Positions 16,346 to 25,703 are shown, numbered from the stretch's first letter. The stretch: DNA of 32,964 bases from Psychromonas sp. (GCA_013619145.1 JABXKR010000156.1:1-32964), one strand, 5' to 3'. Translations and numbers: made by a program. The notes: generated by a model from the sequence alone, not told the origin.

Positions 16346-17689
16346 TTATTTATTGTGCGGGTTGCGTGTATTTGCACCCGAATTTAGATTGCGCATCAGT
16401 AAACCATGACTAAGGTCGATCTCTTTCGGTACCGGCATATATAGAATATGGCCAGAGCCTGGTGCTACATCGACAAGCTCACCCTTGCGCGTTTGTAATT
16501 GTTCTAAAGTAAAATTCAGATTACCTTGTGGCGTCATTAGTTCGAGTTTATCTCCGACTAAAAATTTGTTTTTTACGGTAACTTCTGCCAGACCATTTTC
16601 ATTTCTGCCTGTCATTTCACCAACAAATTGTTGTGTATCACTTATTGAATAACCGTAATCATAATTCTGATATTCATCATGAGTATGACGACTTAAAAAA
16701 CCTTCGGTATAACCACGATGAGCAAGGTTTTCCAAGGTACCCATAAGTTTCGGATCAAAAGGGCGACCTGCAATGGCATCATCCATCGCTTTACGATAAA
16801 CCTGTGCGGTACGTGCGCAGTAATAAAAACTTTTGGTGCGACCTTCAATTTTTAGAGATTGCACGCCGATTTTTAATAAACGTTCAACATGTTGAATGGC
16901 ACGCAAATCTTTTGAATTCATAATGTAGGTGCCGTGTTCATCTTCAAATGCCGGCATGTATTCATTAGGGCGGCCTTGCTCTTGTAACAGGAACATTTGG
17001 TCAGTGGGTTTACCTTTACCTAATGTTGGGTCTGGACGTTGGATAGCAACGATGTCGCCCGTTTCATTTTCTTTTGCTTCATGAGCATCGTATTTCCAGC
17101 GACATGAGTTAGTGCAAGTCCCTTGATTAGGATCGCGTTTATTGATGTAACCAGATAATAAACAGCGTCCAGAGTACGCCATACATAGAGCACCATGAAC
17201 AAAGACTTCAATCTCAATGTCCGGGCAGTGCTGGCGAATATCTTCAATTTCATCGAGTGATAATTCACGTGATAAAATAACACGTTCAATGCCTTGTTTT
17301 TCCCAGAACTTAACACTTGCCCAGTTGACGGCATTCGCTTGCACGCTAAGGTGTACCGGCATTTCAGGAAATGCTTCCCTAACCATCATAATTAGACCAG
17401 GATCTGACATAATTAATGCATCTGGTTTTAAATCAACAACCGGTTTCATATCGCGGATAAATGTCTTTAATTTTGAATTATGCGGTTGGATATTGCATAC
17501 CACATAGAGTTTTTTACCTTGGCTATGTGCTTCATCGATACCGATTTTTAGCTTTTCAATATTAAATTCATTATTACGTACACGCAGTGAATAACGCGGT
17601 TGCCCTGCATAAACTGCATCTGCGCCATATGCAAATGCATAACGCATATTTTTAAGTGTGCCAGCTGGTGAAAGTAGTTCTGGAGTCAT
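16346..17689 (-). CDS. trhP: tRNA 5-hydroxyuridine synthesis protein TrhP (YegQ, peptidase U32 family)
   Basis: TrhP (formerly YegQ) is needed for hydroxylation of wobble uridine 34 in several tRNAs; the U32 'peptidase' name is historical. The 447-residue protein is close to E. coli YegQ in length. It begins with the family start TPELLSPAGTLKNMRYAFAY, has the U32 signature around EVFVHGALCMAYSGRC, and carries cysteines C169, C176, C192 and C196 expected to bind an Fe-S cluster. Motifs SKDLRAIQHVERLLKIG and LKIEGRTKS follow in the middle. It is the first gene of a likely operon with a ferredoxin and a MATE transporter and is divergent from proQ. Confidence 0.93.
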   Translation of the reverse strand: MTPELLSPAGTLKNMRYAFAYGADAVYAGQPRYSLRVRNNEFNIEKLKIGIDEAHSQGKKLYVVCNIQPHNSKLKTFIRDMKPVVDLKPDALIMSDPGLIMMVREAFPEMPVHLSVQANAVNWASVKFWEKQGIERVILSRELSLDEIEDIRQHCPDIEIEVFVHGALCMAYSGRCLLSGYINKRDPNQGTCTNSCRWKYDAHEAKENETGDIVAIQRPDPTLGKGKPTDQMFLLQEQGRPNEYMPAFEDEHGTYIMNSKDLRAIQHVERLLKIGVQSLKIEGRTKSFYYCARTAQVYRKAMDDAIAGRPFDPKLMGTLENLAHRGYTEGFLSRHTHDEYQNYDYGYSISDTQQFVGEMTGRNENGLAEVTVKNKFLVGDKLELMTPQGNLNFTLEQLQTRKGELVDVAPGSGHILYMPVPKEIDLSHGLLMRNLNSGANTRNPHNK

Positions 17690-17923
17690 AATTATTCTCT
17701 TCTGATATCAAGTCAGGGCAATACTAATAACAAAGCATCTTTTAAATTGCGAAATGTAAATTTTCAAGTGGCTTGCTATTAACTGTATTGCAGGGCGGCG
17801 AAGTTTACTCGTTTTTATGAGAAAGGGATAGTATTGACCTAATCTGTTTCGCAATATTTTTAATAAAACAGTCGATTATTAGCCGGTTAAGCAACTAAAA
17901 TGATAAGAGTGCTTAAATTAAGT

Positions 17924-17952
17924 TTCACATTTGATTAACGCAGCTTTATAAT
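17924..17952 (+). promoter_or_regulatory. Sigma-70 promoter for proQ-prc
   Basis: TTCACA (17924-17929), one mismatch from TTGACA, is 17 bases from a perfect TATAAT (17947-17952). The expected start point is near 17959, giving a 5' leader of about 72 bases before the proQ ATG. Confidence 0.65.
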
Positions 17953-17972
17953 ATGGCAATATTTTGAATTTC

Positions 17973-18011
17973 AAATGATTTAACAGATCATTTTATCGTC
18001 TGATGTCAGAC
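17973..18011 (+). repeat. Two small hairpins in the proQ leader
   Basis: AAATGAT (17973-17979) pairs with ATCATTT (17987-17993), and GTCTGA (17998-18003) pairs with TCAGAC (18006-18011). Both fall in the predicted leader RNA of proQ, an RNA chaperone that binds structured RNA, so autoregulation is conceivable but unproven. The second hairpin has only a 2-base loop and may be a DNA operator-like site instead. Confidence 0.35.
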
Positions 18012-18030
18012 ATTAATAATTAGGTTTTAC

Positions 18031-18654
18031 ATGGAAATCACTGAAAAATTTACAAACAACAAACAAATTATCACTTTTTTAACTGAGCAGTTTCCTTTAT
18101 GTTTTACAGCTGGCAGTAATGAAGCGAAACCATTAAAAATTGGACTTTTTCAAGAACTCGCCGCACGTTTAGAAGGTGATGAGCGCGTCAGTAAAACTCA
18201 ACTCCGCGGTGCTTTACGTCAATACACATTAAGCTGGCGTTACCTTCACTGTATTAAACAGTCAGTAAAACGTGTTGATCTTGATGGTAATGAAGGTGAT
18301 GACGTGTCTGCAGAACATGCTGAACACGCTTTAAAAACGCTAAAAGAAAGTAAAGAAAAAGCGTTTGCACATAAGAAAAAAGCATCAGCTGAAGCCGCGC
18401 CTAAACGAGCAGCAAAAAAAGTAAATGTGCCAACTCGTGCTAAAAAAGCAGTTGCTAAAAAAGAGAAAGTAGAAGATTTGAGTAACTTTAAAGAAGCAGT
18501 TCATGCGGAACTTAAATTAACTCAAGCTGTCAAAGTACTTTTAGGGCAATCTCCGGTTTCAGGTGTTGTCGTTGAAATCATGAAGGATGATGTTCAGGTG
18601 CAACTTGATTCTGGAATGACAGTAAAAGTTAAAGCAAAACATCTAATTGTATAA
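18031..18654 (+). CDS. proQ: RNA chaperone ProQ
   Basis: ProQ is a global RNA-binding protein that binds small RNAs and mRNA 3' ends. The 207-residue protein has the FinO/ProQ domain at about 5-120, including [34 protein letters not shown] Lys/Ala-rich basic linker follows (about 105-150), and a C-terminal Tudor-like domain ends with [18 protein letters not shown]. It is shorter than E. coli ProQ (about 232), mainly in the linker. The ATG has AGG eight bases upstream. It is followed 12 bases later by prc, the arrangement also seen in E. coli. Confidence 0.96.
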   Translation: MEITEKFTNNKQIITFLTEQFPLCFTAGSNEAKPLKIGLFQELAARLEGDERVSKTQLRGALRQYTLSWRYLHCIKQSVKRVDLDGNEGDDVSAEHAEHALKTLKESKEKAFAHKKKASAEAAPKRAAKKVNVPTRAKKAVAKKEKVEDLSNFKEAVHAELKLTQAVKVLLGQSPVSGVVVEIMKDDVQVQLDSGMTVKVKAKHLIV

Positions 18655-18666
18655 AAAGGTACATTA

Positions 18667-20661
18667 ATGAATAAATTTTTTCGCCATGTTTTAGTTGCTG
18701 CAAGTACATTATATATAGGTATTTCTTTTGCTGTTCCTGCTAGTTTTGAGATAAAAGATATCCCTCAACTAGAACAGCAAGTTCAACATGCCAAAGTGGC
18801 GAAAAGAGTGAGTGATCTATTTAGTCGCTCTCATTATAAATTTATTCCGCTTGATGATGCTCTTTCACAAAAAGTGTTTGAGCGTTATATCGAACAACTT
18901 GATTACAACAAACAAATCTTCATGCAGAGTGATATTGATGCTTTAAAAGCTTATCAATTCTCTTTTGATGATAATTTAAAATCAGGACAGTTGGATCCCG
19001 CCTATCATATTTATCAACTAAATTTAACGCGTCGTTATGAGCGCTACAATTATGCATTGTCTCTTTTAGATGAGGAGATAAAGTTTAACAAAACTGATGA
19101 ATATCAGTTTGATCGCAGTGAAGCCGCTTGGGCACTCGATAGCATTCAGCTTGATAAACTCTGGCAAAAAAAGGTTAAATCTGATGCTCTAGTACTTAAA
19201 TTAGGCGGTAAAAAATGGCCTGAAATTAAAGAACAATTAAGCAAAAGATACAATGTTGCAATTAAGCATTTAGTGCAGACTGAAAGTGAAGATGTGTTCC
19301 AGAACTTTATGAATGCCTACTCGCGTACCATTGAGCCCCATACCAGTTACCTGTCAGCAAGAAATGCCGAACGGTTCAAAATGGAAATGAATTTATCATT
19401 AGAAGGTATTGGTGCTGTTCTACAACTTGAAGATGATTACACCGTCGTAAGAAGTCTAGTCCCAGGGGGACCCGCAGAGCGTTCTAAACAGATCTTTAAA
19501 GATGATAAAATCATTGGTGTTGGTCAAGATGGTGAAAAAGTTATCGATGTTATCGGTTGGCGATTAGATGATATTGTAGATTTAATTAAAGGTCCGAAAG
19601 GCACCAAAGTTCAATTACAAATTCTATCGGGTAAAGCGGGTGATAAAAATCATGTTGTAGAGATAGTAAGAGAGCAGATTCATCTTGAAGACCGTGAGGC
19701 TAAATCATCAGTTGAAACAATTGACGGTAAAAAAATTGGCGTAATCACAATTCCTAGTTTTTACATGAAATTAAGTGAAGATGTTGATAAAGAGCTAACT
19801 GCATTAGCAAAAGAAAATGTACAAGGGATCATTGTTGATTTACGCAATAACGGTGGTGGTGCTTTAAGCGAAGCGACTTTGCTAACCGGTTTATTTATTC
19901 CGTCTGGGCCTGTTGTTCAGGTGCGAGACAGTCGCAATCAGATACTGGTTCATGAAGATGAAAATAAAGTGCTAAGTTATGATGGTCCATTAACTGTTTT
20001 AATAAACCGTAATAGTGCATCCGCATCTGAAATTTTTGCAGCTGCCTTACAGGATTACGGACGCGCAATTGTTATTGGAGAACAAAGTTTCGGTAAAGGT
20101 ACTGTTCAACAACATCGCCGCATCTCCCGTTTTTATGATGACGCCCCTGAAACTATCGGTTCTGTTCAATACACCATTGCAAAATTCTATCGAATTAATG
20201 GTGGCAGTACACAACATAAAGGTGTTATACCCGATATTGTATTTCCAAGTGCCATTGACCACCAAGATACCGGTGAGAGTTTAGAGAAAAATGCATTGCC
20301 ATGGGACAATATAAAATCTGCTTCCTATCAATCTATAAATGATGTGCAACGCGATGTTAAGAAACTGACTGTAAAACATCAGAAACGAATCATAAATGAG
20401 ATAGAGTTTACTTACCTGCTTAGTGATATTGAAGAATATCGTAAAGAAAAAGATGAGACTGTTATTTCTCTTGATGAAAAGGAACGCGTTAAATTACGTG
20501 AAGAAAATGAGCAACGCGCACTGCAGCGAAGTAATGAGCGTTTGCAGCGTGCTGGTTTAGAAGAGATTAAATCAATGGATGATCTGCCTGATGACTTTGA
20601 AGCGATCGATGCATTTTTAATTGAAGCAGCAACAATTACCTTAGACTACGCACAGTTATAA
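18667..20661 (+). CDS. prc: Tail-specific periplasmic protease Prc (Tsp)
   Basis: Prc degrades periplasmic proteins with nonpolar C termini and processes PBP3 and the lytic enzyme MepS in E. coli. The 664-residue precursor starts with a signal peptide of about 22 residues. A PDZ domain lies at about 240-325. The S41 protease domain contains NRNSASASE with nucleophile S452, D463 (LQDYGRA) and the general base K477 (SFGKGTVQ); these numbers coincide with the E. coli precursor. A helical C-terminal domain of about 150 residues closes the protein. It sits directly behind proQ with AAGG as ribosome binding site and is followed by a terminator. Confidence 0.97.
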   Translation: MNKFFRHVLVAASTLYIGISFAVPASFEIKDIPQLEQQVQHAKVAKRVSDLFSRSHYKFIPLDDALSQKVFERYIEQLDYNKQIFMQSDIDALKAYQFSFDDNLKSGQLDPAYHIYQLNLTRRYERYNYALSLLDEEIKFNKTDEYQFDRSEAAWALDSIQLDKLWQKKVKSDALVLKLGGKKWPEIKEQLSKRYNVAIKHLVQTESEDVFQNFMNAYSRTIEPHTSYLSARNAERFKMEMNLSLEGIGAVLQLEDDYTVVRSLVPGGPAERSKQIFKDDKIIGVGQDGEKVIDVIGWRLDDIVDLIKGPKGTKVQLQILSGKAGDKNHVVEIVREQIHLEDREAKSSVETIDGKKIGVITIPSFYMKLSEDVDKELTALAKENVQGIIVDLRNNGGGALSEATLLTGLFIPSGPVVQVRDSRNQILVHEDENKVLSYDGPLTVLINRNSASASEIFAAALQDYGRAIVIGEQSFGKGTVQQHRRISRFYDDAPETIGSVQYTIAKFYRINGGSTQHKGVIPDIVFPSAIDHQDTGESLEKNALPWDNIKSASYQSINDVQRDVKKLTVKHQKRIINEIEFTYLLSDIEEYRKEKDETVISLDEKERVKLREENEQRALQRSNERLQRAGLEEIKSMDDLPDDFEAIDAFLIEAATITLDYAQL

Positions 20662-20701
20662 TATTTATATGCAAACTGTTTGAGTATATTCATAACAGTC
20701 A

Positions 20702-20729
20702 GGCCGGCTAATTAGTCGGTCTTTTTTTT
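20702..20729 (+). terminator. Intrinsic terminator after proQ-prc
   Basis: GGCCGGCT (20702-20709) pairs with AGTCGGTC (20714-20721), with two G-T wobbles and an AATT loop, followed by eight T residues (20722-20729). It lies 40 bases past the prc stop codon and separates the operon from fadD. Confidence 0.88.
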
Positions 20730-20779
20730 GCCTACCTTTTTACCTGTATTTAAAAGTCAAAATCCAAAGAGAGTAAACA

Positions 20780-22441
20780 ATGTTTAGACCCTGGTTCGAT
20801 AAATATCCTGATAACGTAAATCCTCAACTTGATGACGCGCAGTATTCATCACTTGTTGAACTGATTGAAGATAGTTTTAAGGAATATGCTAATCATTGCG
20901 CCTTTATCAATATGGATAAACAACTTAGTTTTGCTCAGTTAGATAACTCATCTAAAGCCGTTGCTACTTATCTGCAGCAAACTTTAAAGCTACAACAAGG
21001 GGATCGTGTTGCTATTATGATGCCCAATTTATTACAGTATCCGATTGTCCTTTTAGGGATCCTTCGAGCAGGTATGACAGTGGTAAATATTAATCCGCTT
21101 TATACAGCCACAGAGCTTAAGCATCAATTAAGTGATTCAGGGGCTAAAGCTATTTTTATTATTTCAAATTTTGCCAAAACACTCGAGCAGGTTGTTGATA
21201 CAAGTGAAATTGAACATGTTATTTTAAGCCGCATTGGCGATGAGTTAACTTTGTTAAAAAGAAATTTGCTTAATTTTGTCATTAGTTATGTAAAAAAAAT
21301 GGTGCCGAAATATAGATTACCCAATGCTCATTCATACCGAGCATGTTTAAAGATGGGGAAAAAAGGGCAGTATATCCGCCCCATTATAAATGCCGATGAT
21401 GTTGCATTTCTTCAATATACTGGTGGTACAACTGGGGTATCAAAAGGAGCCATACTTTCTCATAAAAACATGATTGCCAGCTTAATGCAGGCTGACGGAG
21501 TTTTTGGTTGTGTTGTCAATAAAGGCAAAGACACTGTTGTCACCGCATTACCTCTTTACCATGCATTTGCATTGACTGTTAACTGCTTATATTTTTTGAA
21601 AGCTGGCTGCCGTAATATACTAATTACCAATCCTCGAGATATCACAGCGTTTATTTCGACGTTAAAAAAATATTCTTTCACCTATTTTACGGGGCTTAAT
21701 ACCCTGTTTAATGCCTTGCTTGTGCATCCTAAATTTTCAGATATCGATTTTAGTCACTTAAAAATTACATTAGCAGGGGGAATGGCGACACAAGCCTCCG
21801 TTGCACAGCAATGGCAGAATAAAACAGGCAGTGTTGTTATAGAAGGTTATGGTCTAACCGAATGCGCGCCTATGGTTAGTGTCAATTCATATAATACTGA
21901 GACATTTAATGGATCAATTGGCTTGCCTTTACCAGGTACTGATATTCGCCTTCGTGATGAGCAGGGGGAACTAATAAATGAATTTAATCTTGCAGGTGAA
22001 ATTGAGATCAAAGGCCCGCAAGTGATGCGTGAATATTGGAATAATCCAGAAGAAACTAATCTTGTTTTACAAGACGGTTGGTTTAAAAGTGGAGACATAG
22101 GTTTATTCGACGAGCAAGGTTTATTACATCTTGTTGATCGTAAAAAAGATATGATTTTAGTTTCTGGTTTTAATGTATACCCAAATGAAATAGAAGGTGT
22201 TGTTGCCGAGCTTGAGGGAATATTAGAAAGTGCAGCTGTTGGCATTGATAACGGGCAATCAGGCGAGAAAATTAAATTATTTGTTGTTTTAAAAGACTAC
22301 TCAATTACAGTGCAGGATATTCATAATCACTGCCATAAACATCTTACTGCTTATAAAAGACCAAAGTTAATTGAAATTGTAAATGATCTGCCGAAAAATA
22401 ATGTAGGTAAAGTTCTGCGCAGATTATTAAAAGCGCGCTAA
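20780..22441 (+). CDS. fadD: Long-chain fatty acid CoA ligase FadD
   Basis: FadD activates fatty acids to acyl-CoA with ATP at the inner membrane, feeding beta-oxidation. The 553-residue protein aligns by eye with E. coli FadD (561) along its length: RYQSLV-like start, DRVAIMMPNLLQYPIV (75-90), the AMP-binding P-loop YTGGTTGVSKGA (213-224), GYGLTECAP (356-364), the hinge region DRKKDMILVSGFNVYPNEIE, and the C-terminal catalytic lysine region NNVGKVLRR. The start has GAGAG upstream. Its stop codon is 13 bases from the convergent lpxH stop, and no terminator is visible between them. Confidence 0.95.
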   Translation: MFRPWFDKYPDNVNPQLDDAQYSSLVELIEDSFKEYANHCAFINMDKQLSFAQLDNSSKAVATYLQQTLKLQQGDRVAIMMPNLLQYPIVLLGILRAGMTVVNINPLYTATELKHQLSDSGAKAIFIISNFAKTLEQVVDTSEIEHVILSRIGDELTLLKRNLLNFVISYVKKMVPKYRLPNAHSYRACLKMGKKGQYIRPIINADDVAFLQYTGGTTGVSKGAILSHKNMIASLMQADGVFGCVVNKGKDTVVTALPLYHAFALTVNCLYFLKAGCRNILITNPRDITAFISTLKKYSFTYFTGLNTLFNALLVHPKFSDIDFSHLKITLAGGMATQASVAQQWQNKTGSVVIEGYGLTECAPMVSVNSYNTETFNGSIGLPLPGTDIRLRDEQGELINEFNLAGEIEIKGPQVMREYWNNPEETNLVLQDGWFKSGDIGLFDEQGLLHLVDRKKDMILVSGFNVYPNEIEGVVAELEGILESAAVGIDNGQSGEKIKLFVVLKDYSITVQDIHNHCHKHLTAYKRPKLIEIVNDLPKNNVGKVLRRLLKAR

Positions 22442-22454
22442 ATCGATCATTTAC

Positions 22455-23195
22455 TTACAGAGAATAATAATCAATTGGGCGAATTATCAACTCAAATCTG
22501 TCTTTCTGCGCTTCTATAAAACTAAATTTATCAGACCAATCCCCGACATCAAAACGACAAGCTGGCTGGTTTGATAATTGAAATTGATGTTCTGCGACCT
22601 GGTGAGTGTGGCCGTGAATGAGTGTTTGAGCTTGATGTTTTTTCATCAAGCGTAAAACTTCACTTTGCGTTACACCCATTACATTTTTATTTTTGTATAC
22701 TTTTTTGGATTGACTGGCGCTGCGGATTTTCCAACCAATTTTCTTGCGAATAAACAGTGGCATTAAATTAAAGATAAATTGTAAAAATGGATTATGAATT
22801 ACCGCACGCATTTTCTGGTAATTTTTATCTGCTAAACAGAGAGTATCCCCGTGCATAATTAATACATTTTTACCGTACAGAACAATTTCACTGTGATCAT
22901 TTAATAATTGCATAGAAGATTGTTTTGCATACTTTTTACCAATCATAAAATCACGATTACCGTGAATATAATAAATTTTGATCTGGTTTGTTTGGCTATA
23001 GGCAGAAATTCGTTTTGCCACTTCATCCATTAACGGCGTATGCTCATCATCACCAATCCACACCTCAAATAGATCGCCTAAAATATACAAAGCATCGACA
23101 TCTCCCTTTTCATTTTCCAAAAACGAAAAGAAAGCATCGGTTATTTTAGGTTGATGTTCACTAAGGTGTAAATCAGCAATGAAGAGTGTACGCAT
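22455..23195 (-). CDS. lpxH: UDP-2,3-diacylglucosamine hydrolase LpxH
   Basis: LpxH makes lipid X from UDP-2,3-diacylglucosamine in lipid A synthesis, as a peripheral membrane enzyme. The 246-residue protein carries the metallophosphoesterase motifs in order: D8-x-H10, GDLFEVWIGDD with D41, GNRD (79-82), H115 in MHGDT and HGHTH (194-198). These match the family closely, so it should be active. It starts one base after the ppiB stop codon, the same ppiB-lpxH order seen in E. coli. Confidence 0.96.
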   Translation of the reverse strand: MRTLFIADLHLSEHQPKITDAFFSFLENEKGDVDALYILGDLFEVWIGDDEHTPLMDEVAKRISAYSQTNQIKIYYIHGNRDFMIGKKYAKQSSMQLLNDHSEIVLYGKNVLIMHGDTLCLADKNYQKMRAVIHNPFLQFIFNLMPLFIRKKIGWKIRSASQSKKVYKNKNVMGVTQSEVLRLMKKHQAQTLIHGHTHQVAEHQFQLSNQPACRFDVGDWSDKFSFIEAQKDRFELIIRPIDYYSL

Positions 23196-23196
23196 G

Positions 23197-23691
23197 TTAA
23201 GCTACCGTTACTTTTTCAATAACCACATCTTCAAGCGGCACATCCTGATGCACATAACCGTAATTACCTGTTGCAACATCTTTAATTTTATCAACAACGT
23301 CGGTACCTTCTACAACTTGTGCAAATACACAGTAGCCCCAGCCATCCGTTGTTTCTGATTTAAAATCCAAAAATTTATTATCATTAATATTGATAAAGAA
23401 CTGTGCTGAAGCTGAATGAGGTTCCATTGTACGAGCCATTGCAACAGAGTATTTTGTATTAGACAGACCATTGTTTGCTTCATTTTTAACAGGCTTGTTA
23501 GTGTCTTTTTCTTCCATTCCAGAAGCAAAACCACCACCTTGGATCATAAAACCGTCAATAACACGATGGAAGATTGTATTGTCATAATGACCTGATTGTG
23601 CGTATTTAATAAAGTTAGCCACTGTTTTTGGTGCTTTCTCTTCATTTAAATCAAGTTTAATATCACCGAAGTTTGTATGTAAAGTAACCAT
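23197..23691 (-). CDS. ppiB: Cytosolic peptidyl-prolyl cis-trans isomerase B (cyclophilin)
   Basis: With the start at 23691 ([13 protein letters not shown]) this cyclophilin has 164 residues, the same length as E. coli Ppi[14 protein letters not shown] contains the catalytic Arg and the PPIase signature, and [13 protein letters not shown] forms the substrate groove. An upstream in-frame ATG would add 15 residues with no counterpart in the family. The preferred ATG has AGG about 11 bases upstream. No signal peptide is present, consistent with the cytosolic form. The gene is divergent from cysS, a conserved ppiB/cysS arrangement. Confidence 0.95.
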   Translation of the reverse strand: MVTLHTNFGDIKLDLNEEKAPKTVANFIKYAQSGHYDNTIFHRVIDGFMIQGGGFASGMEEKDTNKPVKNEANNGLSNTKYSVAMARTMEPHSASAQFFININDNKFLDFKSETTDGWGYCVFAQVVEGTDVVDKIKDVATGNYGYVHQDVPLEDVVIEKVTVA

Positions 23692-23818
23692 AGTAAGGTC
23701 CTGTCTCTGTAAAAAAACGGTATCATACATCAACATCGTATTTCGTTAAATACAAAGGGTGAATTTGTCTTATTAGCAGGTTAGAATAGCGCTTTTATAG
23801 TTATAAACTGGAAGCCGC

Positions 23819-25201
23819 ATGCTAAAAATATACAACACACTGACACGACAAAAAGAACAATTTAAACCGCTTATTCCCGGCAAGGTCGGCATGTATGTGT
23901 GTGGTGTAACCATTTATGATTATTGTCATATTGGACATGCAAGAACATTTGTAGCTTTCGATACTGTTGCACGTTATCTGCGGTTCAGCGGTTACGATTT
24001 GAATTTCATTCGTAATATTACCGATGTCGATGACAAAATCATTAAACGTGCCAATGAAAACAATGAGACTTGTGAGCAATTAACGACACGTTTTACTAAA
24101 GCGATGCATGATGACTTCGACGCGCTAAATATGTTACGCCCGGATTTAGAGCCCAGGGTAACTGACCATATGCCCGAAGTTATCTCTATGATTGAAAAAT
24201 TAATTAATAAAAAGCATGCTTATGTTGCAGAAAATGGCGATGTACTTTTTTCTGTTGAAAGTTATGCTGAATATGGACAACTTAGCGGGCAGAATCTCGA
24301 GATGTTACAAGCAGGCTCTCGTGTTGATGTGGAAGAGAGTAAACATAATCCGCTTGATTTTGTGTTATGGAAAATGTCTAAAGCGAATGAGCCTTATTGG
24401 GAGTCTCCATGGGGTAATGGCCGACCAGGTTGGCATATTGAATGCTCGGCAATGAACAACGAACACCTTGGTGAAGTTTTTGATATTCATGGTGGTGGTT
24501 CGGATCTTTCATTCCCTCATCATGAAAATGAGATAGCACAGTCTTGTTGTGCTCATAATGGTCAATATGTAAATACTTGGATGCATTCAGGTATGGTACA
24601 GATTGATAAAGTAAAAATGTCCAAGTCATTAAACAATTTTTTTACTATCAAAGATGTACTGGACGTTTATGACAGTGAATCAGTTCGTTATTTTTTAATT
24701 TCAGGCCATTACCGCAGCCAGTTGAATTACTCTGAAGATAATCTTAAGCAAGCGCGTGCGAGTCTTGAACGTCTGTATACATCAATCCGTGATTTGGATA
24801 TTTCAAATTGTCAGTTAGATAAAAGTGATCCCCATTATTTACAATTCTGCAAAGCAATGGATGATGATTTTAATACACCGGAAGCGTTGGCGGTGTTGTT
24901 TGATCTTGCTAAAGAGATAAATCGATTAAAGATTAGTAATAAACAACAGGCTGCTACTTCAGCTTGTTTATTAGTTAATATTGCAAATGTACTGGGTTTA
25001 TTAAGTCAATCACCGGAGCACTTTTTACAAGGTGATGAAAGTGAAGATGAAGTCGTTATGATTGAAGCACTTATCAAACAACGCAACGATGCTCGTGCAA
25101 ATAAAGATTGGTCGAGTGCTGATGATGCGCGTGATAAATTAGCGGCATTAAAAATAGTACTAGAAGATGGGCCAAACGGTACAACTTGGCGTAAACAGTA
25201 G
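23819..25201 (+). CDS. cysS: Cysteinyl-tRNA synthetase
   Basis: This class I aminoacyl-tRNA synthetase charges tRNA-Cys. The 460-residue protein has the HIGH motif (37-40) and KMSKS (266-270). The zinc ligands that select cysteine are in place: C28 (YVCGVT), C209 (HIECSAM), H234 (SFPHHENE) and E238. The C-terminal helical domain with the anticodon-binding part ends in [13 protein letters not shown], typical of the family. GGAAG precedes the ATG. The gene is followed by two strong hairpins, neither with a U-tract. Confidence 0.98.
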   Translation: MLKIYNTLTRQKEQFKPLIPGKVGMYVCGVTIYDYCHIGHARTFVAFDTVARYLRFSGYDLNFIRNITDVDDKIIKRANENNETCEQLTTRFTKAMHDDFDALNMLRPDLEPRVTDHMPEVISMIEKLINKKHAYVAENGDVLFSVESYAEYGQLSGQNLEMLQAGSRVDVEESKHNPLDFVLWKMSKANEPYWESPWGNGRPGWHIECSAMNNEHLGEVFDIHGGGSDLSFPHHENEIAQSCCAHNGQYVNTWMHSGMVQIDKVKMSKSLNNFFTIKDVLDVYDSESVRYFLISGHYRSQLNYSEDNLKQARASLERLYTSIRDLDISNCQLDKSDPHYLQFCKAMDDDFNTPEALAVLFDLAKEINRLKISNKQQAATSACLLVNIANVLGLLSQSPEHFLQGDESEDEVVMIEALIKQRNDARANKDWSSADDARDKLAALKIVLEDGPNGTTWRKQ

Positions 25202-25212
25202 TCTTGACAGCC

Positions 25213-25266
25213 ATAGCCAAACCACCTCAAGATGCTGATTCCTGCATCTTGCAGTGTTTTGGCTAT
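25213..25266. repeat. Nested inverted repeat after cysS
   Basis: Outer arms ATAGCCAAA (25213-25221) and TTTGGCTAT (25258-25266) pair perfectly. Inside, CAAGATGC (25228-25235) pairs perfectly with GCATCTTG (25244-25251). The whole 54-base element begins 12 bases after the cysS stop and is followed by ATAATAATG, not a U-tract. It could be a REP-like 3' stabiliser or a processing site. Confidence 0.5.
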
Positions 25267-25267
25267 A

Positions 25268-25301
25268 TAATAATGCTTTGTATTTATACAGAGCATTATT
25301 A
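25268..25301. repeat. 15-bp inverted repeat adjacent to the nested hairpin
   Basis: Positions 25268-25282 pair with 25287-25301 over 15 positions with a single G-T wobble, leaving a 4-base TTTA loop. It begins one base after the preceding nested hairpin. The stem is AT-rich at its ends and has no U-tract on either strand. Together the two hairpins form a structured block of about 90 bases after cysS. Confidence 0.55.
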
Positions 25302-25315
25302 AAGCCAATCTTCCG

Positions 25316-25344
25316 GTTTTATCCTATTACTAAAAGTTTTATCC
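25316..25344. repeat. Direct repeat GTTTTATCC with 20-base period
   Basis: GTTTTATCC occurs at 25316-25324 and again at 25336-25344. The 20-base spacing is about two helical turns, which would place both copies on one face of the DNA upstream of acyP. It could be a paired protein-binding site or chance. Confidence 0.25.
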
Positions 25345-25430
25345 TTTCTTTTCTACACTGTTTTTAACTACACTTACCTTTATTTCACAACTACCCTAAA
25401 CTTAATTGGTAGCTAGAAAAGGGGGCGCAA

Positions 25431-25703
25431 ATGGAAAATATCGGCTGTAGAGTGATTGTAAGCGGTATGGTTCAAGGTGTTGGTTTTCGTTATTATACCA
25501 GCAGGGAAGCAAGTAAATATAATTTAACCGGGCATGCAAAGAATCTGTATTGTGGTGATGTTGAAGTCCTGATGTTTGGTGAAAGGGAAAAAATTGAACA
25601 TATGTTGAAATGGCTTGAGCAGGGGCCGAGAACATCGCGCGTAGATAATCTTCTTGTCAGTTATATAACATACAGTAATAAAGACTGCTTTGAATGTTTT
25701 TGA
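25431..25703 (+). CDS. Acylphosphatase
   Basis: This small cytosolic enzyme hydrolyses acyl phosphates. The 90-residue protein has the family signature VSGMVQGVGFRYYT with catalytic R20, and N38 in AKNLYCGDVEV, the second catalytic residue. The usual G-x-V-x-N version of that motif is HAKN here. The C terminus (YITYSNKDCFECF) ends with an aromatic residue, as in related acylphosphatases. AGGGGG lies just upstream of the ATG. The gene stands alone between cysS and the chemoreceptor gene. Confidence 0.93.
   Translation: MENIGCRVIVSGMVQGVGFRYYTSREASKYNLTGHAKNLYCGDVEVLMFGEREKIEHMLKWLEQGPRTSRVDNLLVSYITYSNKDCFECF

Larger units (their letters stand above)
17690..18030. other. Divergent promoter region between trhP and proQ
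   Basis: No gene is visible. The right part holds a good sigma-70 promoter for proQ (17924-17952) and two small inverted repeats in its leader. The left part carries ATTGCGAAA (17746-17754) and its reverse complement (17847-17855) about 90 bases apart, and GCAGGGCGGCGA at 17790-17801, which resembles a segment at 4265-4276. I could not pick a convincing promoter for trhP. Confidence 0.5.

Noticed and set aside
17020-17334. 104-codon minus-strand ORF inside trhP
   Set aside because: It is a shadow of trhP in another frame; trhP is well supported by family motifs across this stretch.
21847-22245. 132-codon minus-strand ORF opposite fadD
   Set aside because: Antisense shadow of conserved FadD motifs, Ser/Pro-rich composition typical of such shadows.
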